From Benincasa hispida (lineage: Eukaryota; Streptophyta; Magnoliopsida; Cucurbitales; Cucurbitaceae), in assembly GCF_009727055.1 (NCBI RefSeq), contig NC_052357.1:81460345-81524344 (forward strand): a stretch of 64,000 nt of DNA. Direction: 5' to 3'. The first letter of the stretch is position 1; the number at the start of each line of letters is the position of its first letter. Under the pieces are notes generated by a model that did not search any database, had not been told where the DNA came from, and saw only the letters and a program-made list of their open reading frames with translations. Positions 23,035 to 33,978 of this stretch are shown here, one piece after another. The position numbers and the translations under genes were made by a program.

Positions 23035-23930
23035 ATGAATAGCTTGATAATTCAACTCTTAGCTTCCGAGAAACTAAACGGCGATAATTATTCGGCATGG
23101 AAATCAAATCTAAACACAATACTGGTAGTTGACAATCTAAGATTTGTCTTAACTAAGGGTGTCCTCAAGCCCCAGCCTCAAATGCTAACCGAAATTTTGG
23201 GAAGCATACGATCGATGGTTCAAAGCCAATGAAAAGGCCCGTGTTTACATTATTGCCAGCATGGCTGATGTTTTGGCAAAGAAACATGAATCCTTAGCTA
23301 CGGCTAAAGAGATAATAGATTCATTAAGAGAAATATTTAGGCAACCATCATGAACCCTTAGACACGAGGAAATTAAGCATATTTACAAGAAGCGGATGAA
23401 GGAAGGGACCTCTGTTAGAGAACATGTTCTGGACATGCTGATGTACTTCAATATCGCTAAAGTAAATGGCAGGCCCATTGATGAGGCTAACAAGGTTAGC
23501 TTTATCTTACAATCTCTTCCGAAGAGTTTTATACCTTTTGAGACAAATGCATCATTAAATAAGATAAAATTTAACCTCACTACCCTTCTTAACGAGCTCC
23601 AGCGATTCCAAAACCTTACTTTAGGTAAGGGGGAGGAAGTGGAGGCAAATATTGCTACCACTAAGAAAAAATTTATAAGAGGGTCGTCTTCTAAAAATAA
23701 ATTTGGACCCTCTAAAGCTCAAATGAAAAAGAAGGGAAAAGGACAGGCTCCCAAGATAAAAAGGGGAAAGAAGGATACAGATAAAGGAAAATGTTTCCAC
23801 TGTAACCAAAATGGGCATTAGAAGAGAAATTGCTCGAAGTACCTTGCACAGAAGAAAGCTGAGAAAATGGCACAAGGTAAATATGATTTACTGGTCGTTG
23901 AAACATGTTTAGTGGAATATGATACTTCAA
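23035..23930 (+). pseudogene. copia gag with CCHC zinc knuckle (element D)
   Basis: The ATG at 23035 opens SLIIQLLASEKLNGDNYSAWKSN, the typical copia gag start. Later blocks are ARVYIIASMADVLAKKHE, MKEGTSVREHVLDM, FILQSLPKSFIPF and TLLNELQRFQ, then a lysine-rich tail and a CFHCNQNGH knuckle (about 23797-23835). The product would coat the element RNA and form the particle. Breaks: a frame change near 23200, TGG-to-TGA near 23352, and TGG-to-TAG right after the knuckle His (23819). Confidence 0.9.
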
Positions 23931-25402
23931 CTTGGATACTAGATTCATGAGCCACTAATCATATTTGTTTCTCGTTTCAGGAAACTAGTTCTTGGAAAAA
24001 GCTTGAAGAAGGTGAGATAACCCTCAAAGTTGGAATAGGAGAGGTTGTCTCAGCTGAAGCAGTGGGAGATCTGAAGTTATTTTTTGAAGATAGATATCTA
24101 GTACTTAAAAATGTTTTGTATGCACCTCTTATGAAGAGGGATTTGATATCTATCGCTTGTATTATAGAACAATTATATACAAAATCTTTTAATATAAATG
24201 AAGTGTTCATTTTTTGTAAAGGTATTCAAATTTGTTCTGCTACACTTGAAGACAACTTCAATAAGTTAAGACCAACTAGAGAAAATTTTGTTTTAATTAC
24301 TGAAATGTTTGAACATTAGAAACTCAGAATAAAAAACAAAAGGTTTCTTCCAAAGCCTATCTATGGCACCTAAGACTTGGTCACATAAATCTCAATAGGA
24401 TTGGGAGATTGGTCAAGAGTGGACTTTTAAGTCAGTTAGAAGATAACTCTTTACCTCCATATGAATCCTGTCTTGAAGGAAAGATGACCAAGAGATCTTT
24501 TACTGAAAAAGATCTCAAAGCCAAAGTACCCTTAGAGCTCGTACATTCGGACCTTTGTGGACCAATGAATGTCAAGGCTCGAGGTGGGTATGAATATTTC
24601 ATCAGTTTTATTGTTGATTATTCAAGGTATGGTCATGTTTACCTGCTTCATCACAAGTCTGATTCTCTTGAAAAGTTCCAAGAATATAAGGCTGAAGTTG
24701 AGAATGAATTAGGTACAATAATAAAGACACTTCGATCAGATCGAGGTGGAGAGTATATGAACATACGATTCCAAGAATATTTGATAGAAAACGGGATCCA
24801 GTCACAACTCTCTGCACCTAGTACGCCTCAACAAAATGGTGTAACACAAAGAAGAAACCGAACCTTATTAGATATGGTTCGCTCTATGATGAGCTAAGCT
24901 CAATTGCCTGATTTCTTTTGAGGATATGCACTTGAATCTGTTGTCCATATTTTGAACAATGTTCCCTCTAAAAGTGTTTCAGAAACACCTTATGAGCTAT
25001 GGAAAGGGCGTAAAAGTACTTTACGTCACTTTAGAATTTGGGGTTGCCCAACACATGTGTTGGTACAAAATCCCAAGAAATTGGAACATCGTTCAAAATT
25101 ATGCCTATTTATAGGTTATCCAAAGGAAACAAGGGGTGGTCTGTTTTATCATCCTCAAGAGAATAAGGTATTTGTATCGACAAATTCCATATTCATAGAG
25201 GAAGACCACATAAGAAGTCATCAACCTCACAGTAAACTAGTATTAAATGAAATTTCCAAAGACGCTACAGATAGAGCTAGTTCATGTACTAAATTAGTAG
25301 ATAAAACTAGTACATCAGGTCAATCACATCCTTCTCAAGAGCTAAGAATGCCTCGACGTAGTGGGAGGGTTGTTCAACAGCCTGCCGTTACTTGGGTTTA
25401 AC
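23931..25402 (+). pseudogene. copia protease and integrase (element D)
   Basis: The protease motif reads TWILDS-stop-ATNH: the Gly codon after the catalytic Asp is TGA (about 23947). The GAG-pre-integrase zinc finger starts at WHLRLGHINLNR (24365) with ESCLEGKMTKR. The integrase core has HSDLCGPMNV and RSDRGGEY, but at the usual glutamate of the catalytic triad (NGV-x-E-RR) the sequence reads NGVTQRR, so Glu is replaced by Gln. A TAA follows at 24896. The C-terminal region (LRHFRIWGCPTHV, FIGYPKETRGG, SGRVVQQP) continues open at 24952-25401. It could not act as an integrase. Confidence 0.9.
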
Positions 25403-25972
25403 AGAAATACAAGTCGTCATACCTGATGACGGCATAGAGGATCCATCAACCTATAAATAGGCGATAATAGATTTGGACCGTGATCAGTGGGTCAAAGCCA
25501 TGGACCTCGGAATGGAGTCTATGTACTTCAATTCTGTCTTGAAACTTGTAGATCAACCAAGTGATGTGAAACCAATTAGTTATAAGTGAATCTACAAGAG
25601 AAAACGAGACCAAGCCGTTAAAGTATAGACTTTTAAGGCTCGACTTGTGGCAAAGGGTTATACCCAGAGAGAGGTAGTGGACTATGAAGAAACTTTCTCT
25701 CCCGTTGCCATGTTAAAGTCAATAAGAATACTCTTATCTATTGCCACATTTTATGACTATGAAATTTGACAGATGGATGTCAAGAAAACCTTTCTAAGAG
25801 GCGATCTTGAACAAAGTATCTATATGACTCAACCAGAGGGGTTTATTGCACAGGGTCAAGAACAAAAGGTTTGTAAGCTTCAAAAATCCATTTATGGGTG
25901 GGTTGAAACAAACTTCTAGATCCTGGAATATAAGATTTAATACTGCGATCAAATCTTATGGCTTTGAACAGA
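25403..25972 (+). pseudogene. copia RT, N-terminal part (element D)
   Basis: Frames shift repeatedly, but these blocks are visible: DLDRDQWVKAMDL-like, [52 protein letters not shown] and NIRFNTAIKSYGFEQ. The sequence ends at 25972, a few codons before the DEP motif and well before the YVDD box, and jumps into LTR sequence. Confidence 0.87.
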
Positions 25973-27019
25973 GTTTAGTTAACGAATGTTGATTAGCTCT
26001 ATCTAAAGAGTTTAGCCAGCTAATCTCGGATCGTTGGAGCCCATGATCTATAGGTTCATTAGGTTCCCCTACAAGCTCATATGGAATAAACTTAGAACAT
26101 TATGATAGAATAACTCGAATTGTTCGAATTAGGTGAAGAGAGAGAAACCGACAAGTATATGTGATATAGTAGTCGGTTTTTTAGTTTAGAGATACAACTT
26201 TAATATTTAAATGTGATTTAAATATCAAGAATATAAATACGTTCATATTTGGAAGCTCAGAAGTAATGGAAATGGTCAAAGATGTAAAAAGTCAAAGAGT
26301 TGATTTTTTACTTTGAAAAGTCAAACTTTGACCGACCTTATATTCAAATGTGATTTGAATTTCGAGAAAATGAATGCGGATTCATGCTTGGGAGGTAAAC
26401 ATTAGTCAACATGGAAAAAAAACATAAGAAGTCAAAAGGTTGACTTTTCGGTCAAAGTTTAACTTTGACCAAATGACTATTTTGTCCTTTGACTAAAGTT
26501 AATGGGAAAATCCAAACTTTTGTTGGATAATTCCACTAACAAAATAGTAGACTAGGTGGTTGCTTATAATGGAGACATTAAGCCCACTTAGATAGTAGAT
26601 TCTAGATGTTGGATTTTTATGAAGTTATTTCATGCAATTTTGCATGGCCTTTTTCTATAAATATGGGCTTGTCATTTTGGATTAAAAACTTTTTGAAATT
26701 TTGCAAAATTAGTTTTTAAAAATTGGGCTAAAAAAATCCAAACCCAACCCAAATTTCACTCTACTATTTCCATCTCTTTTTCTCTCTCTCGGGTTCTTCA
26801 TCCATCAGGTCCGATAACCCGGTTCTGAGTCCAGAGGATAGTAGATCAGCTCTAGTGGTTGTCCGGTTCGTGTTCGAGCGGAGATAGATGAGTTTCGGGA
26901 GCTTCAAAGGTAATGTTTCTAAAAAATCCTAATTAACTAATTTATAGTTGTATGTTTAATTTATGCAATTAGAGTAAAATCGATTCTCATTTCCACTGTG
27001 CATGCTTATTTTTCCATCA
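25973..27019 (+). repeat. 3' LTR remnant of copia D
   Basis: It starts inside the LTR (GTTAACGAATGTTGATTAG), just after the truncated RT, and ends TTTTTCCATCA at 27019. It contains repeated GTCAAAGTTTGACTTTTGACC-like stretches at 26270-26480. Confidence 0.82.
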
Positions 27020-28960
27020 CCCTAAATCTCGTAGGGTCCTATGGTTTGTAATTATATTGTACAAATATTTTATTTATGTAATAAAATATGTGATATTTTA
27101 TTTGCAAATTAGTTGCATAACCACAAACTAATAAACTAAATCCAAGGTTATCTTGTAGCTTAAACATGTATGTAGAGACATACAGGTGAATCATGTTTAA
27201 GTGATAACCTACATGGTCTATAGTAGATGGATAAGGCTAGATACCTTATCCTGGTGACACTACGAGTATGACCTGCTTTGTAGATGCTATAATTATTGTA
27301 AAGTGCTACAAATGATCTGATCCTGATCATTCATATGGAGAGATGTGAGCGTGGATATTCTATACCAAGGAGTTTGTATAAGACCGGACCACAAAATGAC
27401 TAGTCTCATTATATAACATCATTCATAATGGAGACTTACATTTCACCCGGATGACTATAGGTAACATGACTTGAATCCTGAGTGAGTTGTGAACTCCTGC
27501 CTATGAAGGCGATCCTTTGATTTGTATGGGTGAGAGTGGCCAAATTGCCGACTCAACAAGCCTGCCATTTTAGGGATTCATCTGAATAGGGAACTGGGAA
27601 CACAACTACACAAGAAAAATTCACTCCTTCCCTAATGTCGGGGCAAGTAGATAAATTGCTCCCTTAATGGCTGATTCCGAGGCTTGAACAATGTTACACC
27701 ACACTCTCCTTGCCGAGAAGGGTTTTGTCATAGTTGGACTATGATGTATTGTTCATTAGAGGGAATAATTGTACTTAAGGATATAGATGTAATTATAGGG
27801 GCAACGGTAATTTAGGCCCAGTTGTACTTATTAGTAATTTGTGAAGGATCATCTACTGTTGACTGGTTATATCCAATGGACACAAAAATATATCCGTAGT
27901 GCGAAGAGTACAGCTGTCGATCTTTAGTGGAGTACCTAACAGTTAGCGGATGGTTAATAATTTAGTTAAAGTAGTTTAATTATTTATTCACATACCGTTG
28001 GAGCTTCAAACTATAGGTTTATGGTGCAGCTCAATGGGATTTAATGAGAATCAAATTCTAAATCAATTTGAACTGTTCAAATTAATATAGGGAATTGATT
28101 ATATGTGATATAATTAATTTAATCTAATTATATATGATATAATTACTATAACGTATATAATACATTGTAATATAAAGTTTATTTGAGAGGAAATAAATAT
28201 TTGTATATGATTCAAATATTAATTATATGAATTTGATTCATATAATTAAATTTAATATAAATAGGATTTATATTAAATACCATTGATGAGAGAATAGAAA
28301 CTATAGGTTATATTGTATTTGATACAATATAGAAACTATGGGTTATGTGTTATATTTGATATAACATATAGTTTAATATATATTATATGATAAGATAGTT
28401 CTCATATAAATATATATATTAAACTTATTTATGAAAATAAATTAATTTTAATTTATTTTAAAAAATCATTTTGGGAGGGACCTTCCCCCTCTTTTCTCTC
28501 TAAAACGTGGTAGTGGGGAAGAGAAAAAAAGTTATTCTTGTTTTTCCTGGTGTGGTTTTCACAAGGGATGATACACATAAACGTTCTGAGATTATCCGAA
28601 TCACTTCCTCTCATCTCTCTAAAAATCCTCTATTCCAAAATAGCAAGAGCCTACAGAACTCCTAGATTCTCACCCAGAGAATACAGTGGTAACATTCGTG
28701 GTGGTGTCCTCATTAGCAGTTAGAGGGTTTGAGATTGTTCGTGACAAGATTCGGATAAAGAATCTCGTGAAGAAGAGTTCTTCAAGGGTAAGGTCTCTTA
28801 AACCCTTTTTATTTTTTGTAATCTCTGTTTTAAAGCATGCAACATTTATCTTTTAAATGCATAATTTGAATATTTTTTGCTGCAAAATTTATGTTTTGTA
28901 AAGTTTGGGTATTTGGTCCGATCCTATGCTTTCGCTCAAGGACCTTCAATGGTTCCTTCA
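27020..28960 (+). mobile_element. LTR-1 family LTR, lacking its first 14 bases
   Basis: It starts at CCCTAAATCTCGTAGGGTCC (the family start TGTTGGGGTTGATG is missing) and ends GGTTCCTTCA at 28960. It is 1941 bp and colinear with the solo LTR at 238-2134. The MULE Ulp1 gene resumes right after it. Confidence 0.88.
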
Positions 28961-29741
28961 CTTTGTTACACGTATATAACATATAGGTACAATGTATATT
29001 AAAGTGAATCAGAAACAAAAGTACATACCTGGAACACAGGTGTGAATCCTTTTATACAGTAATATGAGGCATGGTGATCATTTTCTGCTTTCTTTGAATC
29101 ATATGCCACCTTCTTCATGCGCATGATAGTCTTCATGTTATTCAATGTACGTTTATAAAAGAGAGAAGACCAGTCGTAATGTACAAAAACATCATGGTCA
29201 TCGACAATCCCAAATATATTAACATCGAGTTGGATTTTCTTGCCTTTTCCAATCATCATCGTTTCAATGAATAGTGCCAATGCAACCTTGACAACATCTT
29301 CGTCATTAGTAAAAACTAAACATCTTGAATGAAGTCTCAAAATCTTTGCAAGAACTATCCTTTTCATTTGGATTCTTCGGTCTAGGAATGAGTTCTCACA
29401 ACCTTTCACCGCTTGTTTCTCTTTCTACTATTTCCATGGTTGGCCACAACCCAGTTAACAAGTTAAAATCATCTTGGGAGAATGTTACCTTCTTTCCTAT
29501 AATACTGAATGATATAACATCTGGGTTTGCATCCGCTACCTCCCTTAACAGAAAGTGGTGCAAAAGTTGTCTATTAAAAACAAGATCTACACCCAATAGT
29601 GGACCAAAGGTCGTTTTCCTATATAGTCTCATTTGTTCTTCTGTCAACTTATTCTTAATCACAAAGGCAGTTTTGTGGACTTGGAAAGAGACTGTAACAG
29701 GGAAATATTTCTCAGCAGGGACGATAATCTTTCCAATCTGA
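28961..29741 (-). pseudogene. DUF1985-type N-terminal part of the MULE Ulp1 gene
   Basis: On the - strand: KLTEEQMRLYRKTTFGPLL, FNRQLLHHFLLREVADANPDVISF, VTFSQDDFNLLTGLWP, then IQLDVNIFGIVDDHDVF-HYDWSSLFYKRTLN and a VKGFTPVFQ-like end. This is the DUF1985 domain that precedes the Ulp1 catalytic domain in plant MULE proteins. A plausible 3' splice site lies at about 29741 (TTATCAG before ATTGG). Two overlapping frames indicate a frameshift near 29400. The catalytic part is at 17830-18396. Confidence 0.82.
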
Positions 29742-29754
29742 TAAGTTGTACATT

Positions 29755-30000
29755 ACAACAATCTTTAAACAATCGCATAAAAAAAAAAAATTAAATGATC
29801 GCATAACACAAGCTAACTGATCGCATACAGATATCTCAACGATCACGTAACAGTTAGCTAAACGATCACATAACAGATAGCTAAATGATCGCACGATAAA
29901 AACCTAAATGATCACACAATCAATATCTAAATGACCGTTTAGTATTCTCTATCTGATCGCTTAGTATTCTCTTGACGATCGATTACGACGAATACATGAT
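29755..30000. repeat. right subterminal GATCG-type repeat cluster of the MULE
   Basis: About ten degenerate units with cores such as GCTAAACGATCACATAACAG and GCTAAATGATCGCA lie inside the right terminal repeat. They are in inverted orientation relative to the middle cluster at 17530-17765. Confidence 0.7.
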
Positions 30001-30257
30001 TAAACCTTAAAAGATAGTCAAACCTTGAATATCAACATGCATTCTTCAAAGGGAAGAGTCTCATACCTTTTAGATCACTACGATGGTGGCAAGTGCATAG
30101 AGACGACTAGCAAGAAACTTACGAGGAGTGTTCGGCTGAAGTTCGGAGAGAAAACGGGAGCAAATTTGAGAGGACATTCTTTGAAGAGAAATTCTTTGAG
30201 AAGGAAATGAAGGGACATATTGTTGTAAAGTATTCGTAGAGGCGCGGATACCAAACA

Positions 30258-30363
30258 GTCTGAAGGATTTTTAAAATTGGGGGTAATTTTGGTATTTCGC
30301 ATGAGAAAAAGGTCATTGGTAGAAAAGTTTTTTTATTTTTTGTTCATTTTGTGAATTTTTTCC
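30258..30363 (-). repeat. right terminal inverted repeat of the MULE
   Basis: Its reverse complement gives TTCACAAAATGA, ACTTTTCTACCAATGACC, AAAATTACCCCCAA and CCTTCAGAC in order, matching 4358-4490. Confidence 0.85.
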
Positions 30364-30597
30364 ATTACATATGTGACCTTTTGCTGGATTTGACAATTTT
30401 GTGTGATTTATGTAAATATTAAGGTGGGTTCAAGGAATTTAGGGCTAAATTGTGATGCTTAAATGTTTTATTACTAATTTAAATAAAAGCTCAACCAGCA
30501 ACTATTATAACACAATTGTCAAGTCACATATATTCAACACAAAAGTTCAAATAATATCTTTTAATTTGTTAGTGCTTTACAAACTACTACAGAAATT

Positions 30598-30905
30598 GGA
30601 TTACATGACGTTTTTCCAATGTCAAGTAGAATGTATACTTGACACTAATAAAAGCGTCGTCTATTTGACTGTCAAGTATAATGTCATAACTTGATACTGT
30701 AAAAACGTCAAGAGGAATAATTCTTGACACAATTTCCGTGTCAAGAAATATAATACACTTGACACTAATGACATATCAAGTGTATTAATTCTTGACACTT
30801 ATTATTGTGATTACTCTTGACATTTTCTATTTGTCAAATATATTTTTATCTTGACACGAAATAATGGTCACGTAATCTAATTCTTGACACATTTCCAATG
30901 TCATC
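30598..30905. repeat. left CACTA subterminal repeats
   Basis: At least ten copies of CTTGACA or its complement TGTCAAG occur, several as close inverted pairs such as CTTGACACAATTTCCGTGTC. They are likely transposase-binding sites. Confidence 0.75.
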
Positions 30906-31379
30906 TATGCTTTTTTTTTTTTTTCAAATTAAACATTCAAATTTAATTTCCATTTCTCATTTCTTGCATTACATTTGTTCTAATAAGACAATTCCATCAA
31001 CTAAACAGTTGCAAATATATTTCAGGTCTACATATCAGCCCAATACATCCAACATAACAATTGAGAATAATAAAATAAACAATTCCATTCTTCTATTACT
31101 CATGTCTACATGAACGGTTCCAAAATTTACAAGACAAATCGTACAACAGTACGATAATTCCAAAATTTTACATTACTCTATCAACCCACCCTAATATATG
31201 ATAATTCCACAATTGTAAGACCAATCTATATGTGCTATGTATTCCAACAAGACTAAAATTCTATCCTCCACCACACATTTCTTTGAAGTATATAACCTAT
31301 AATGGCTTAACAAAACATTTACACAAAAAAAGTTTTGGACATTCCCATGTAGCCACATACACAATTTATAGGAAGTCCA

Positions 31380-33200
31380 TCAGATATAGCGACCTAAATA
31401 TTCAGTCCATTCCACGCGTACTTCATCCAATTCAAGTTGCGAGTACGAGCTCCTCGTATCAATCTATAAAACATAGAAAGTGAGATATACATATTTATTT
31501 ACTATTTACACTATCTATAATGTTACAATATATATAAGTAGTTTAAAGACATATCGCATCTATTATAATATTCTTCTCTTTAGTCACGATTTCTCGCATA
31601 TATCTCATAATGTAATACCCACATTCGACAGTTCCCACCTGTAAAGAACACTACAATGCAAAGCCAATAATTAATACACATATCATACAGATGCATTAAA
31701 TAAACATCATTCTATTAATTTTTTCAATGCCCTTGTACTTACATTTAATGTTTTCCAGAATGTTGTTTTTCGAGTCATTTGCAAATTTTTTTTAGACTGG
31801 AAAATGGTCATTGCCTACATTCGTCAAAGAGTATAGTAATATTCAGAACGAAATAAACTTCACACCGAAAAAAAAAAAAAACTCAAGCAAAGTTAGCTTA
31901 CATATTTGTTATGTATTTGATATCTTCTCGTGAACTTATTCTCAATGAGTCAAAATAATACACCACGTCATCATACGTATTGATAACAATTAACGACCAA
32001 TGATCACTAAATAAAATACACAACTAATTAGTATGGAACATGAAGGTAGCTCATTACAATAAGGTAGAACAGAGTACAAAAAGCTTTCAAGTACAATAAT
32101 CCCAACACAATTCTACATTGGAACAAAACAGGAAAAGGTAGAACATGAGTATATGATTCTAAACATAAGTATAACTAATTATACTTACCCGAGATTATAA
32201 GGAGCAATAACTAATTGACCGTATTCAGAAGCCATTAATCTACAACAAAGGTTCCGAGCTCTAACTTCTCGAGTATTTTGGCCGCGGATATAAGAGATGG
32301 ATCTACAAAAATATACTTCGACCCTTTATTTGAATCAACAATGAATGAGTGTAGGTACCTACAATAATAGATCGAACACATTAACTTACTACTAATTAAT
32401 AAAGTAATAATATATCATAAACAAATAACATTTACTTACGTGATATAAGCCACCATTGATAAAGTCTTCACTTTTTGTATGCTACAAAACTCGATCACAT
32501 CTTCTCGCAGAACATAACTCTTTCGGCTAAAACCAAAGAGCTCAACAGGTAGTTGGAAGGAAATACTAGTCCCATCAACCATTACCTTTTCAACGTACCT
32601 AAGAATAGACTTCAAGGATATCGATAAATTGGATGGTGCACTAGTAACTTCATTCTCTTTCGGCATCGTCTTTGAAATTTTTTTCTAGCACAATGAAGAT
32701 AGAACATGAGTAAAATGTTCATTCCTAAATAAGATAGAAGAACATGTGATTTATACAATTCATCTCCAAGATCGGTGGTACACTAATAGCAATCACTTCC
32801 TCATCCTTTCCCGCATTCTCTGAAACTTTCTTCTAAAACCACCGAGTTATAATTTTATAGGTAACTAATAGTAAATTTACCTCATAATACAATTCACCTT
32901 CAAGATCGGTTGTACAGTAATAGCTTCCATCTCGTTCACCTTCTTCTCTTCCTCATGTGTGGTTAATGTATTAACAACTTCCTTCTCCTACGATATAAAT
33001 ATAACAGTACAAATTAAACAAGTTAAAAATTATCATAACTAATAGTTGTAACCTTAATGCATCTTCTTCACCTTCTTCCCTTCCTTAATCTTTCAGATTT
33101 TATTCTTAGAACGACTACCATGCTCAAATCTTAGGCTGTTTTGAATTTGATCTTCCAACTCCTTAATGCACTTACGAAGTACTTCATTTTCATCAAACTA
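31380..33200 (-). pseudogene. Ulp1-like cysteine protease gene of the CACTA element
   Basis: Exons read on the - strand: a charged, coiled-coil-like part near 33180-33070 (LRKCIKELEDQIQ); 32666-32436 (SLKSILRYVEKVMVDGTSISFQLP); 32359 to about 32190 (SKYIFVDPSLIS, then ARNLCCRLMASEYGQLVIAPYN after a one-base frameshift); about 32020-31910 (DHWSLIVINTYDDVVYYFDSLR); 31638-31543 (GTVECGYYIMRYMREIV); and a last exon ending YSQLELDEVRVEW-EYLGRYI with a stop at 31380. The catalytic His (DHW), Asp (FDSL) and Cys (ECGYY) all survive. The segment before the Cys exon, which should hold the oxyanion Gln, is disrupted. GT/AG junctions are visible at several borders. It is probably dead because of the frameshifts. 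Confidence 0.78.
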
Positions 33201-33429
33201 AAAAAAAGAAACATCATCCGTAAGTGCATCCCCAAACTGCATCATCTAATCTAATCACAAACTGCATCCTCAAACAAAAAAAAAAGAAAAAGAAAAAGAA
33301 AAAGAAACATACACATAACAAATATATACACAATTCAATTAAAAAAAATATACATATAACAAAAATGCAAACTAAAGTTCTAAACTCAGTTTTTCAATTT
33401 AAAAAAAATATATTAAAAAAATACTTAGC

Positions 33430-33640
33430 GAACGATCCCAACGGCACCACGGCCGACAATCCACCGGACGACACCATCGGCACCAAACGACACTACCGGC
33501 AGTGGACCTCAGCGGCAGCAGACGAGACCACCAGACGACACCACCGACAGTGACGACACCACCGGCAGCGGACGACTACGAACGGCAACACTGACGGACT
33601 TGAGAAATGCAGGCAGCGGCGACTAGGAGAAATGCGGACG
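33430..33640. repeat. GC-rich degenerate minisatellite inside the CACTA element
   Basis: The sequence abruptly becomes GC-rich with irregular copies of CACCACCGGCAGCGGACGAC-like units of about 15-25 bp. It lies upstream of the - strand Ulp1 gene and could be its promoter or leader region. It has no coding signature. Confidence 0.55.
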
Positions 33641-33744
33641 GCCAAGGGTTTGGGGAAGGAGAGAAATGGAGAAAATGAAATTATAAATTTAGGGCTTTTC
33701 ATTAAAGTAAGAAAAAAATATTATTAGGTAATTTTTTTAATATT

Positions 33745-33945
33745 TTACTTGACACTAAAAAAAATGTCAAGTAAGACCTTATATTACTTGACACGAAAAT
33801 AGTGTCAAGTAAAGATTCGCGTGAAAATATCTGAAATATTCCGTCAATCTCCACTTTTTTAACCCTTTTACTTGACATTTTTTTTACCATAATCATATTA
33901 CTTGACATTTTTTCTACAGAAACATCAAGTAATTAAAAACTATAA
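33745..33945. repeat. right CACTA subterminal repeats
   Basis: Close inverted pairs of ACTTGACA and TGTCAAGT (for example ACTTGACACGAAAATAGTGT followed by CAAGT) mirror the left end. Confidence 0.75.
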
Positions 33946-33978
33946 GGGTCAAATAATATAGATTTTGTAGTAGTGATA

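Larger units (their letters stand above)
20749..27019 (+). mobile_element. Ty1/copia retrotransposon D with truncated LTRs
   Basis: Left LTR remnant (20749-20967), primer-binding site (20970-20984), 2 kb leader, gag (23035-23930), protease and integrase (23931-25402), start of RT (25403-25972), then the 3' part of the right LTR (25973-27019). The last 210 bases of both LTRs match (AACCCGGTTCTRAGTC through TTTTTCCATCA). A deletion runs from mid-RT into the right LTR, removing RNase H and the polypurine tract. Stops and frameshifts occur throughout. Confidence 0.88.
4358..30363. mobile_element. Mutator-like element (MULE) with transposase and Ulp1 genes
   Basis: Long terminal inverted repeats (4358-4490 and 30258-30363) bracket a + strand MuDR-type transposase on the left and a - strand DUF1985/Ulp1-protease gene on the right, pointing toward each other. 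Both genes are split, and in each case the two halves lie in the right order and orientation on either side of a retrotransposon nest (6910-17128; 18397-28960). This shows one old element of about 5-6 kb grown to 26 kb by insertions. MULEs that carry Ulp1 genes are a known plant class (Kaonashi/CUMULE type). I did not find a clear 9-11 bp target duplication. Both genes are broken, so the copy is dead. Confidence 0.85.
30582..33975. mobile_element. CACTA (En/Spm) element carrying a Ulp1-like gene
   Basis: The right end is CACTACTACAAAATC in reverse (33961-33975). The left end is AACTACTACAGAAA (30582), with the first C mutated. The flanking trinucleotides are ACA and ATA, a 3-bp target duplication with one change. 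Both ends carry clusters of ACTTGACA/TGTCAAGT motifs (30598-30905 and 33745-33945), the subterminal repeats expected of this superfamily. At 3394 bp it has no recognisable transposase, so it is non-autonomous; the only gene trace is a - strand Ulp1-like protease. Confidence 0.82.

Noticed and set aside
33224..33553. Lysine-rich open frame of 109 codons
   Set aside because: The lysines come from an A-rich simple repeat and the C-terminal part from the GC-rich minisatellite; there is no family resemblance.
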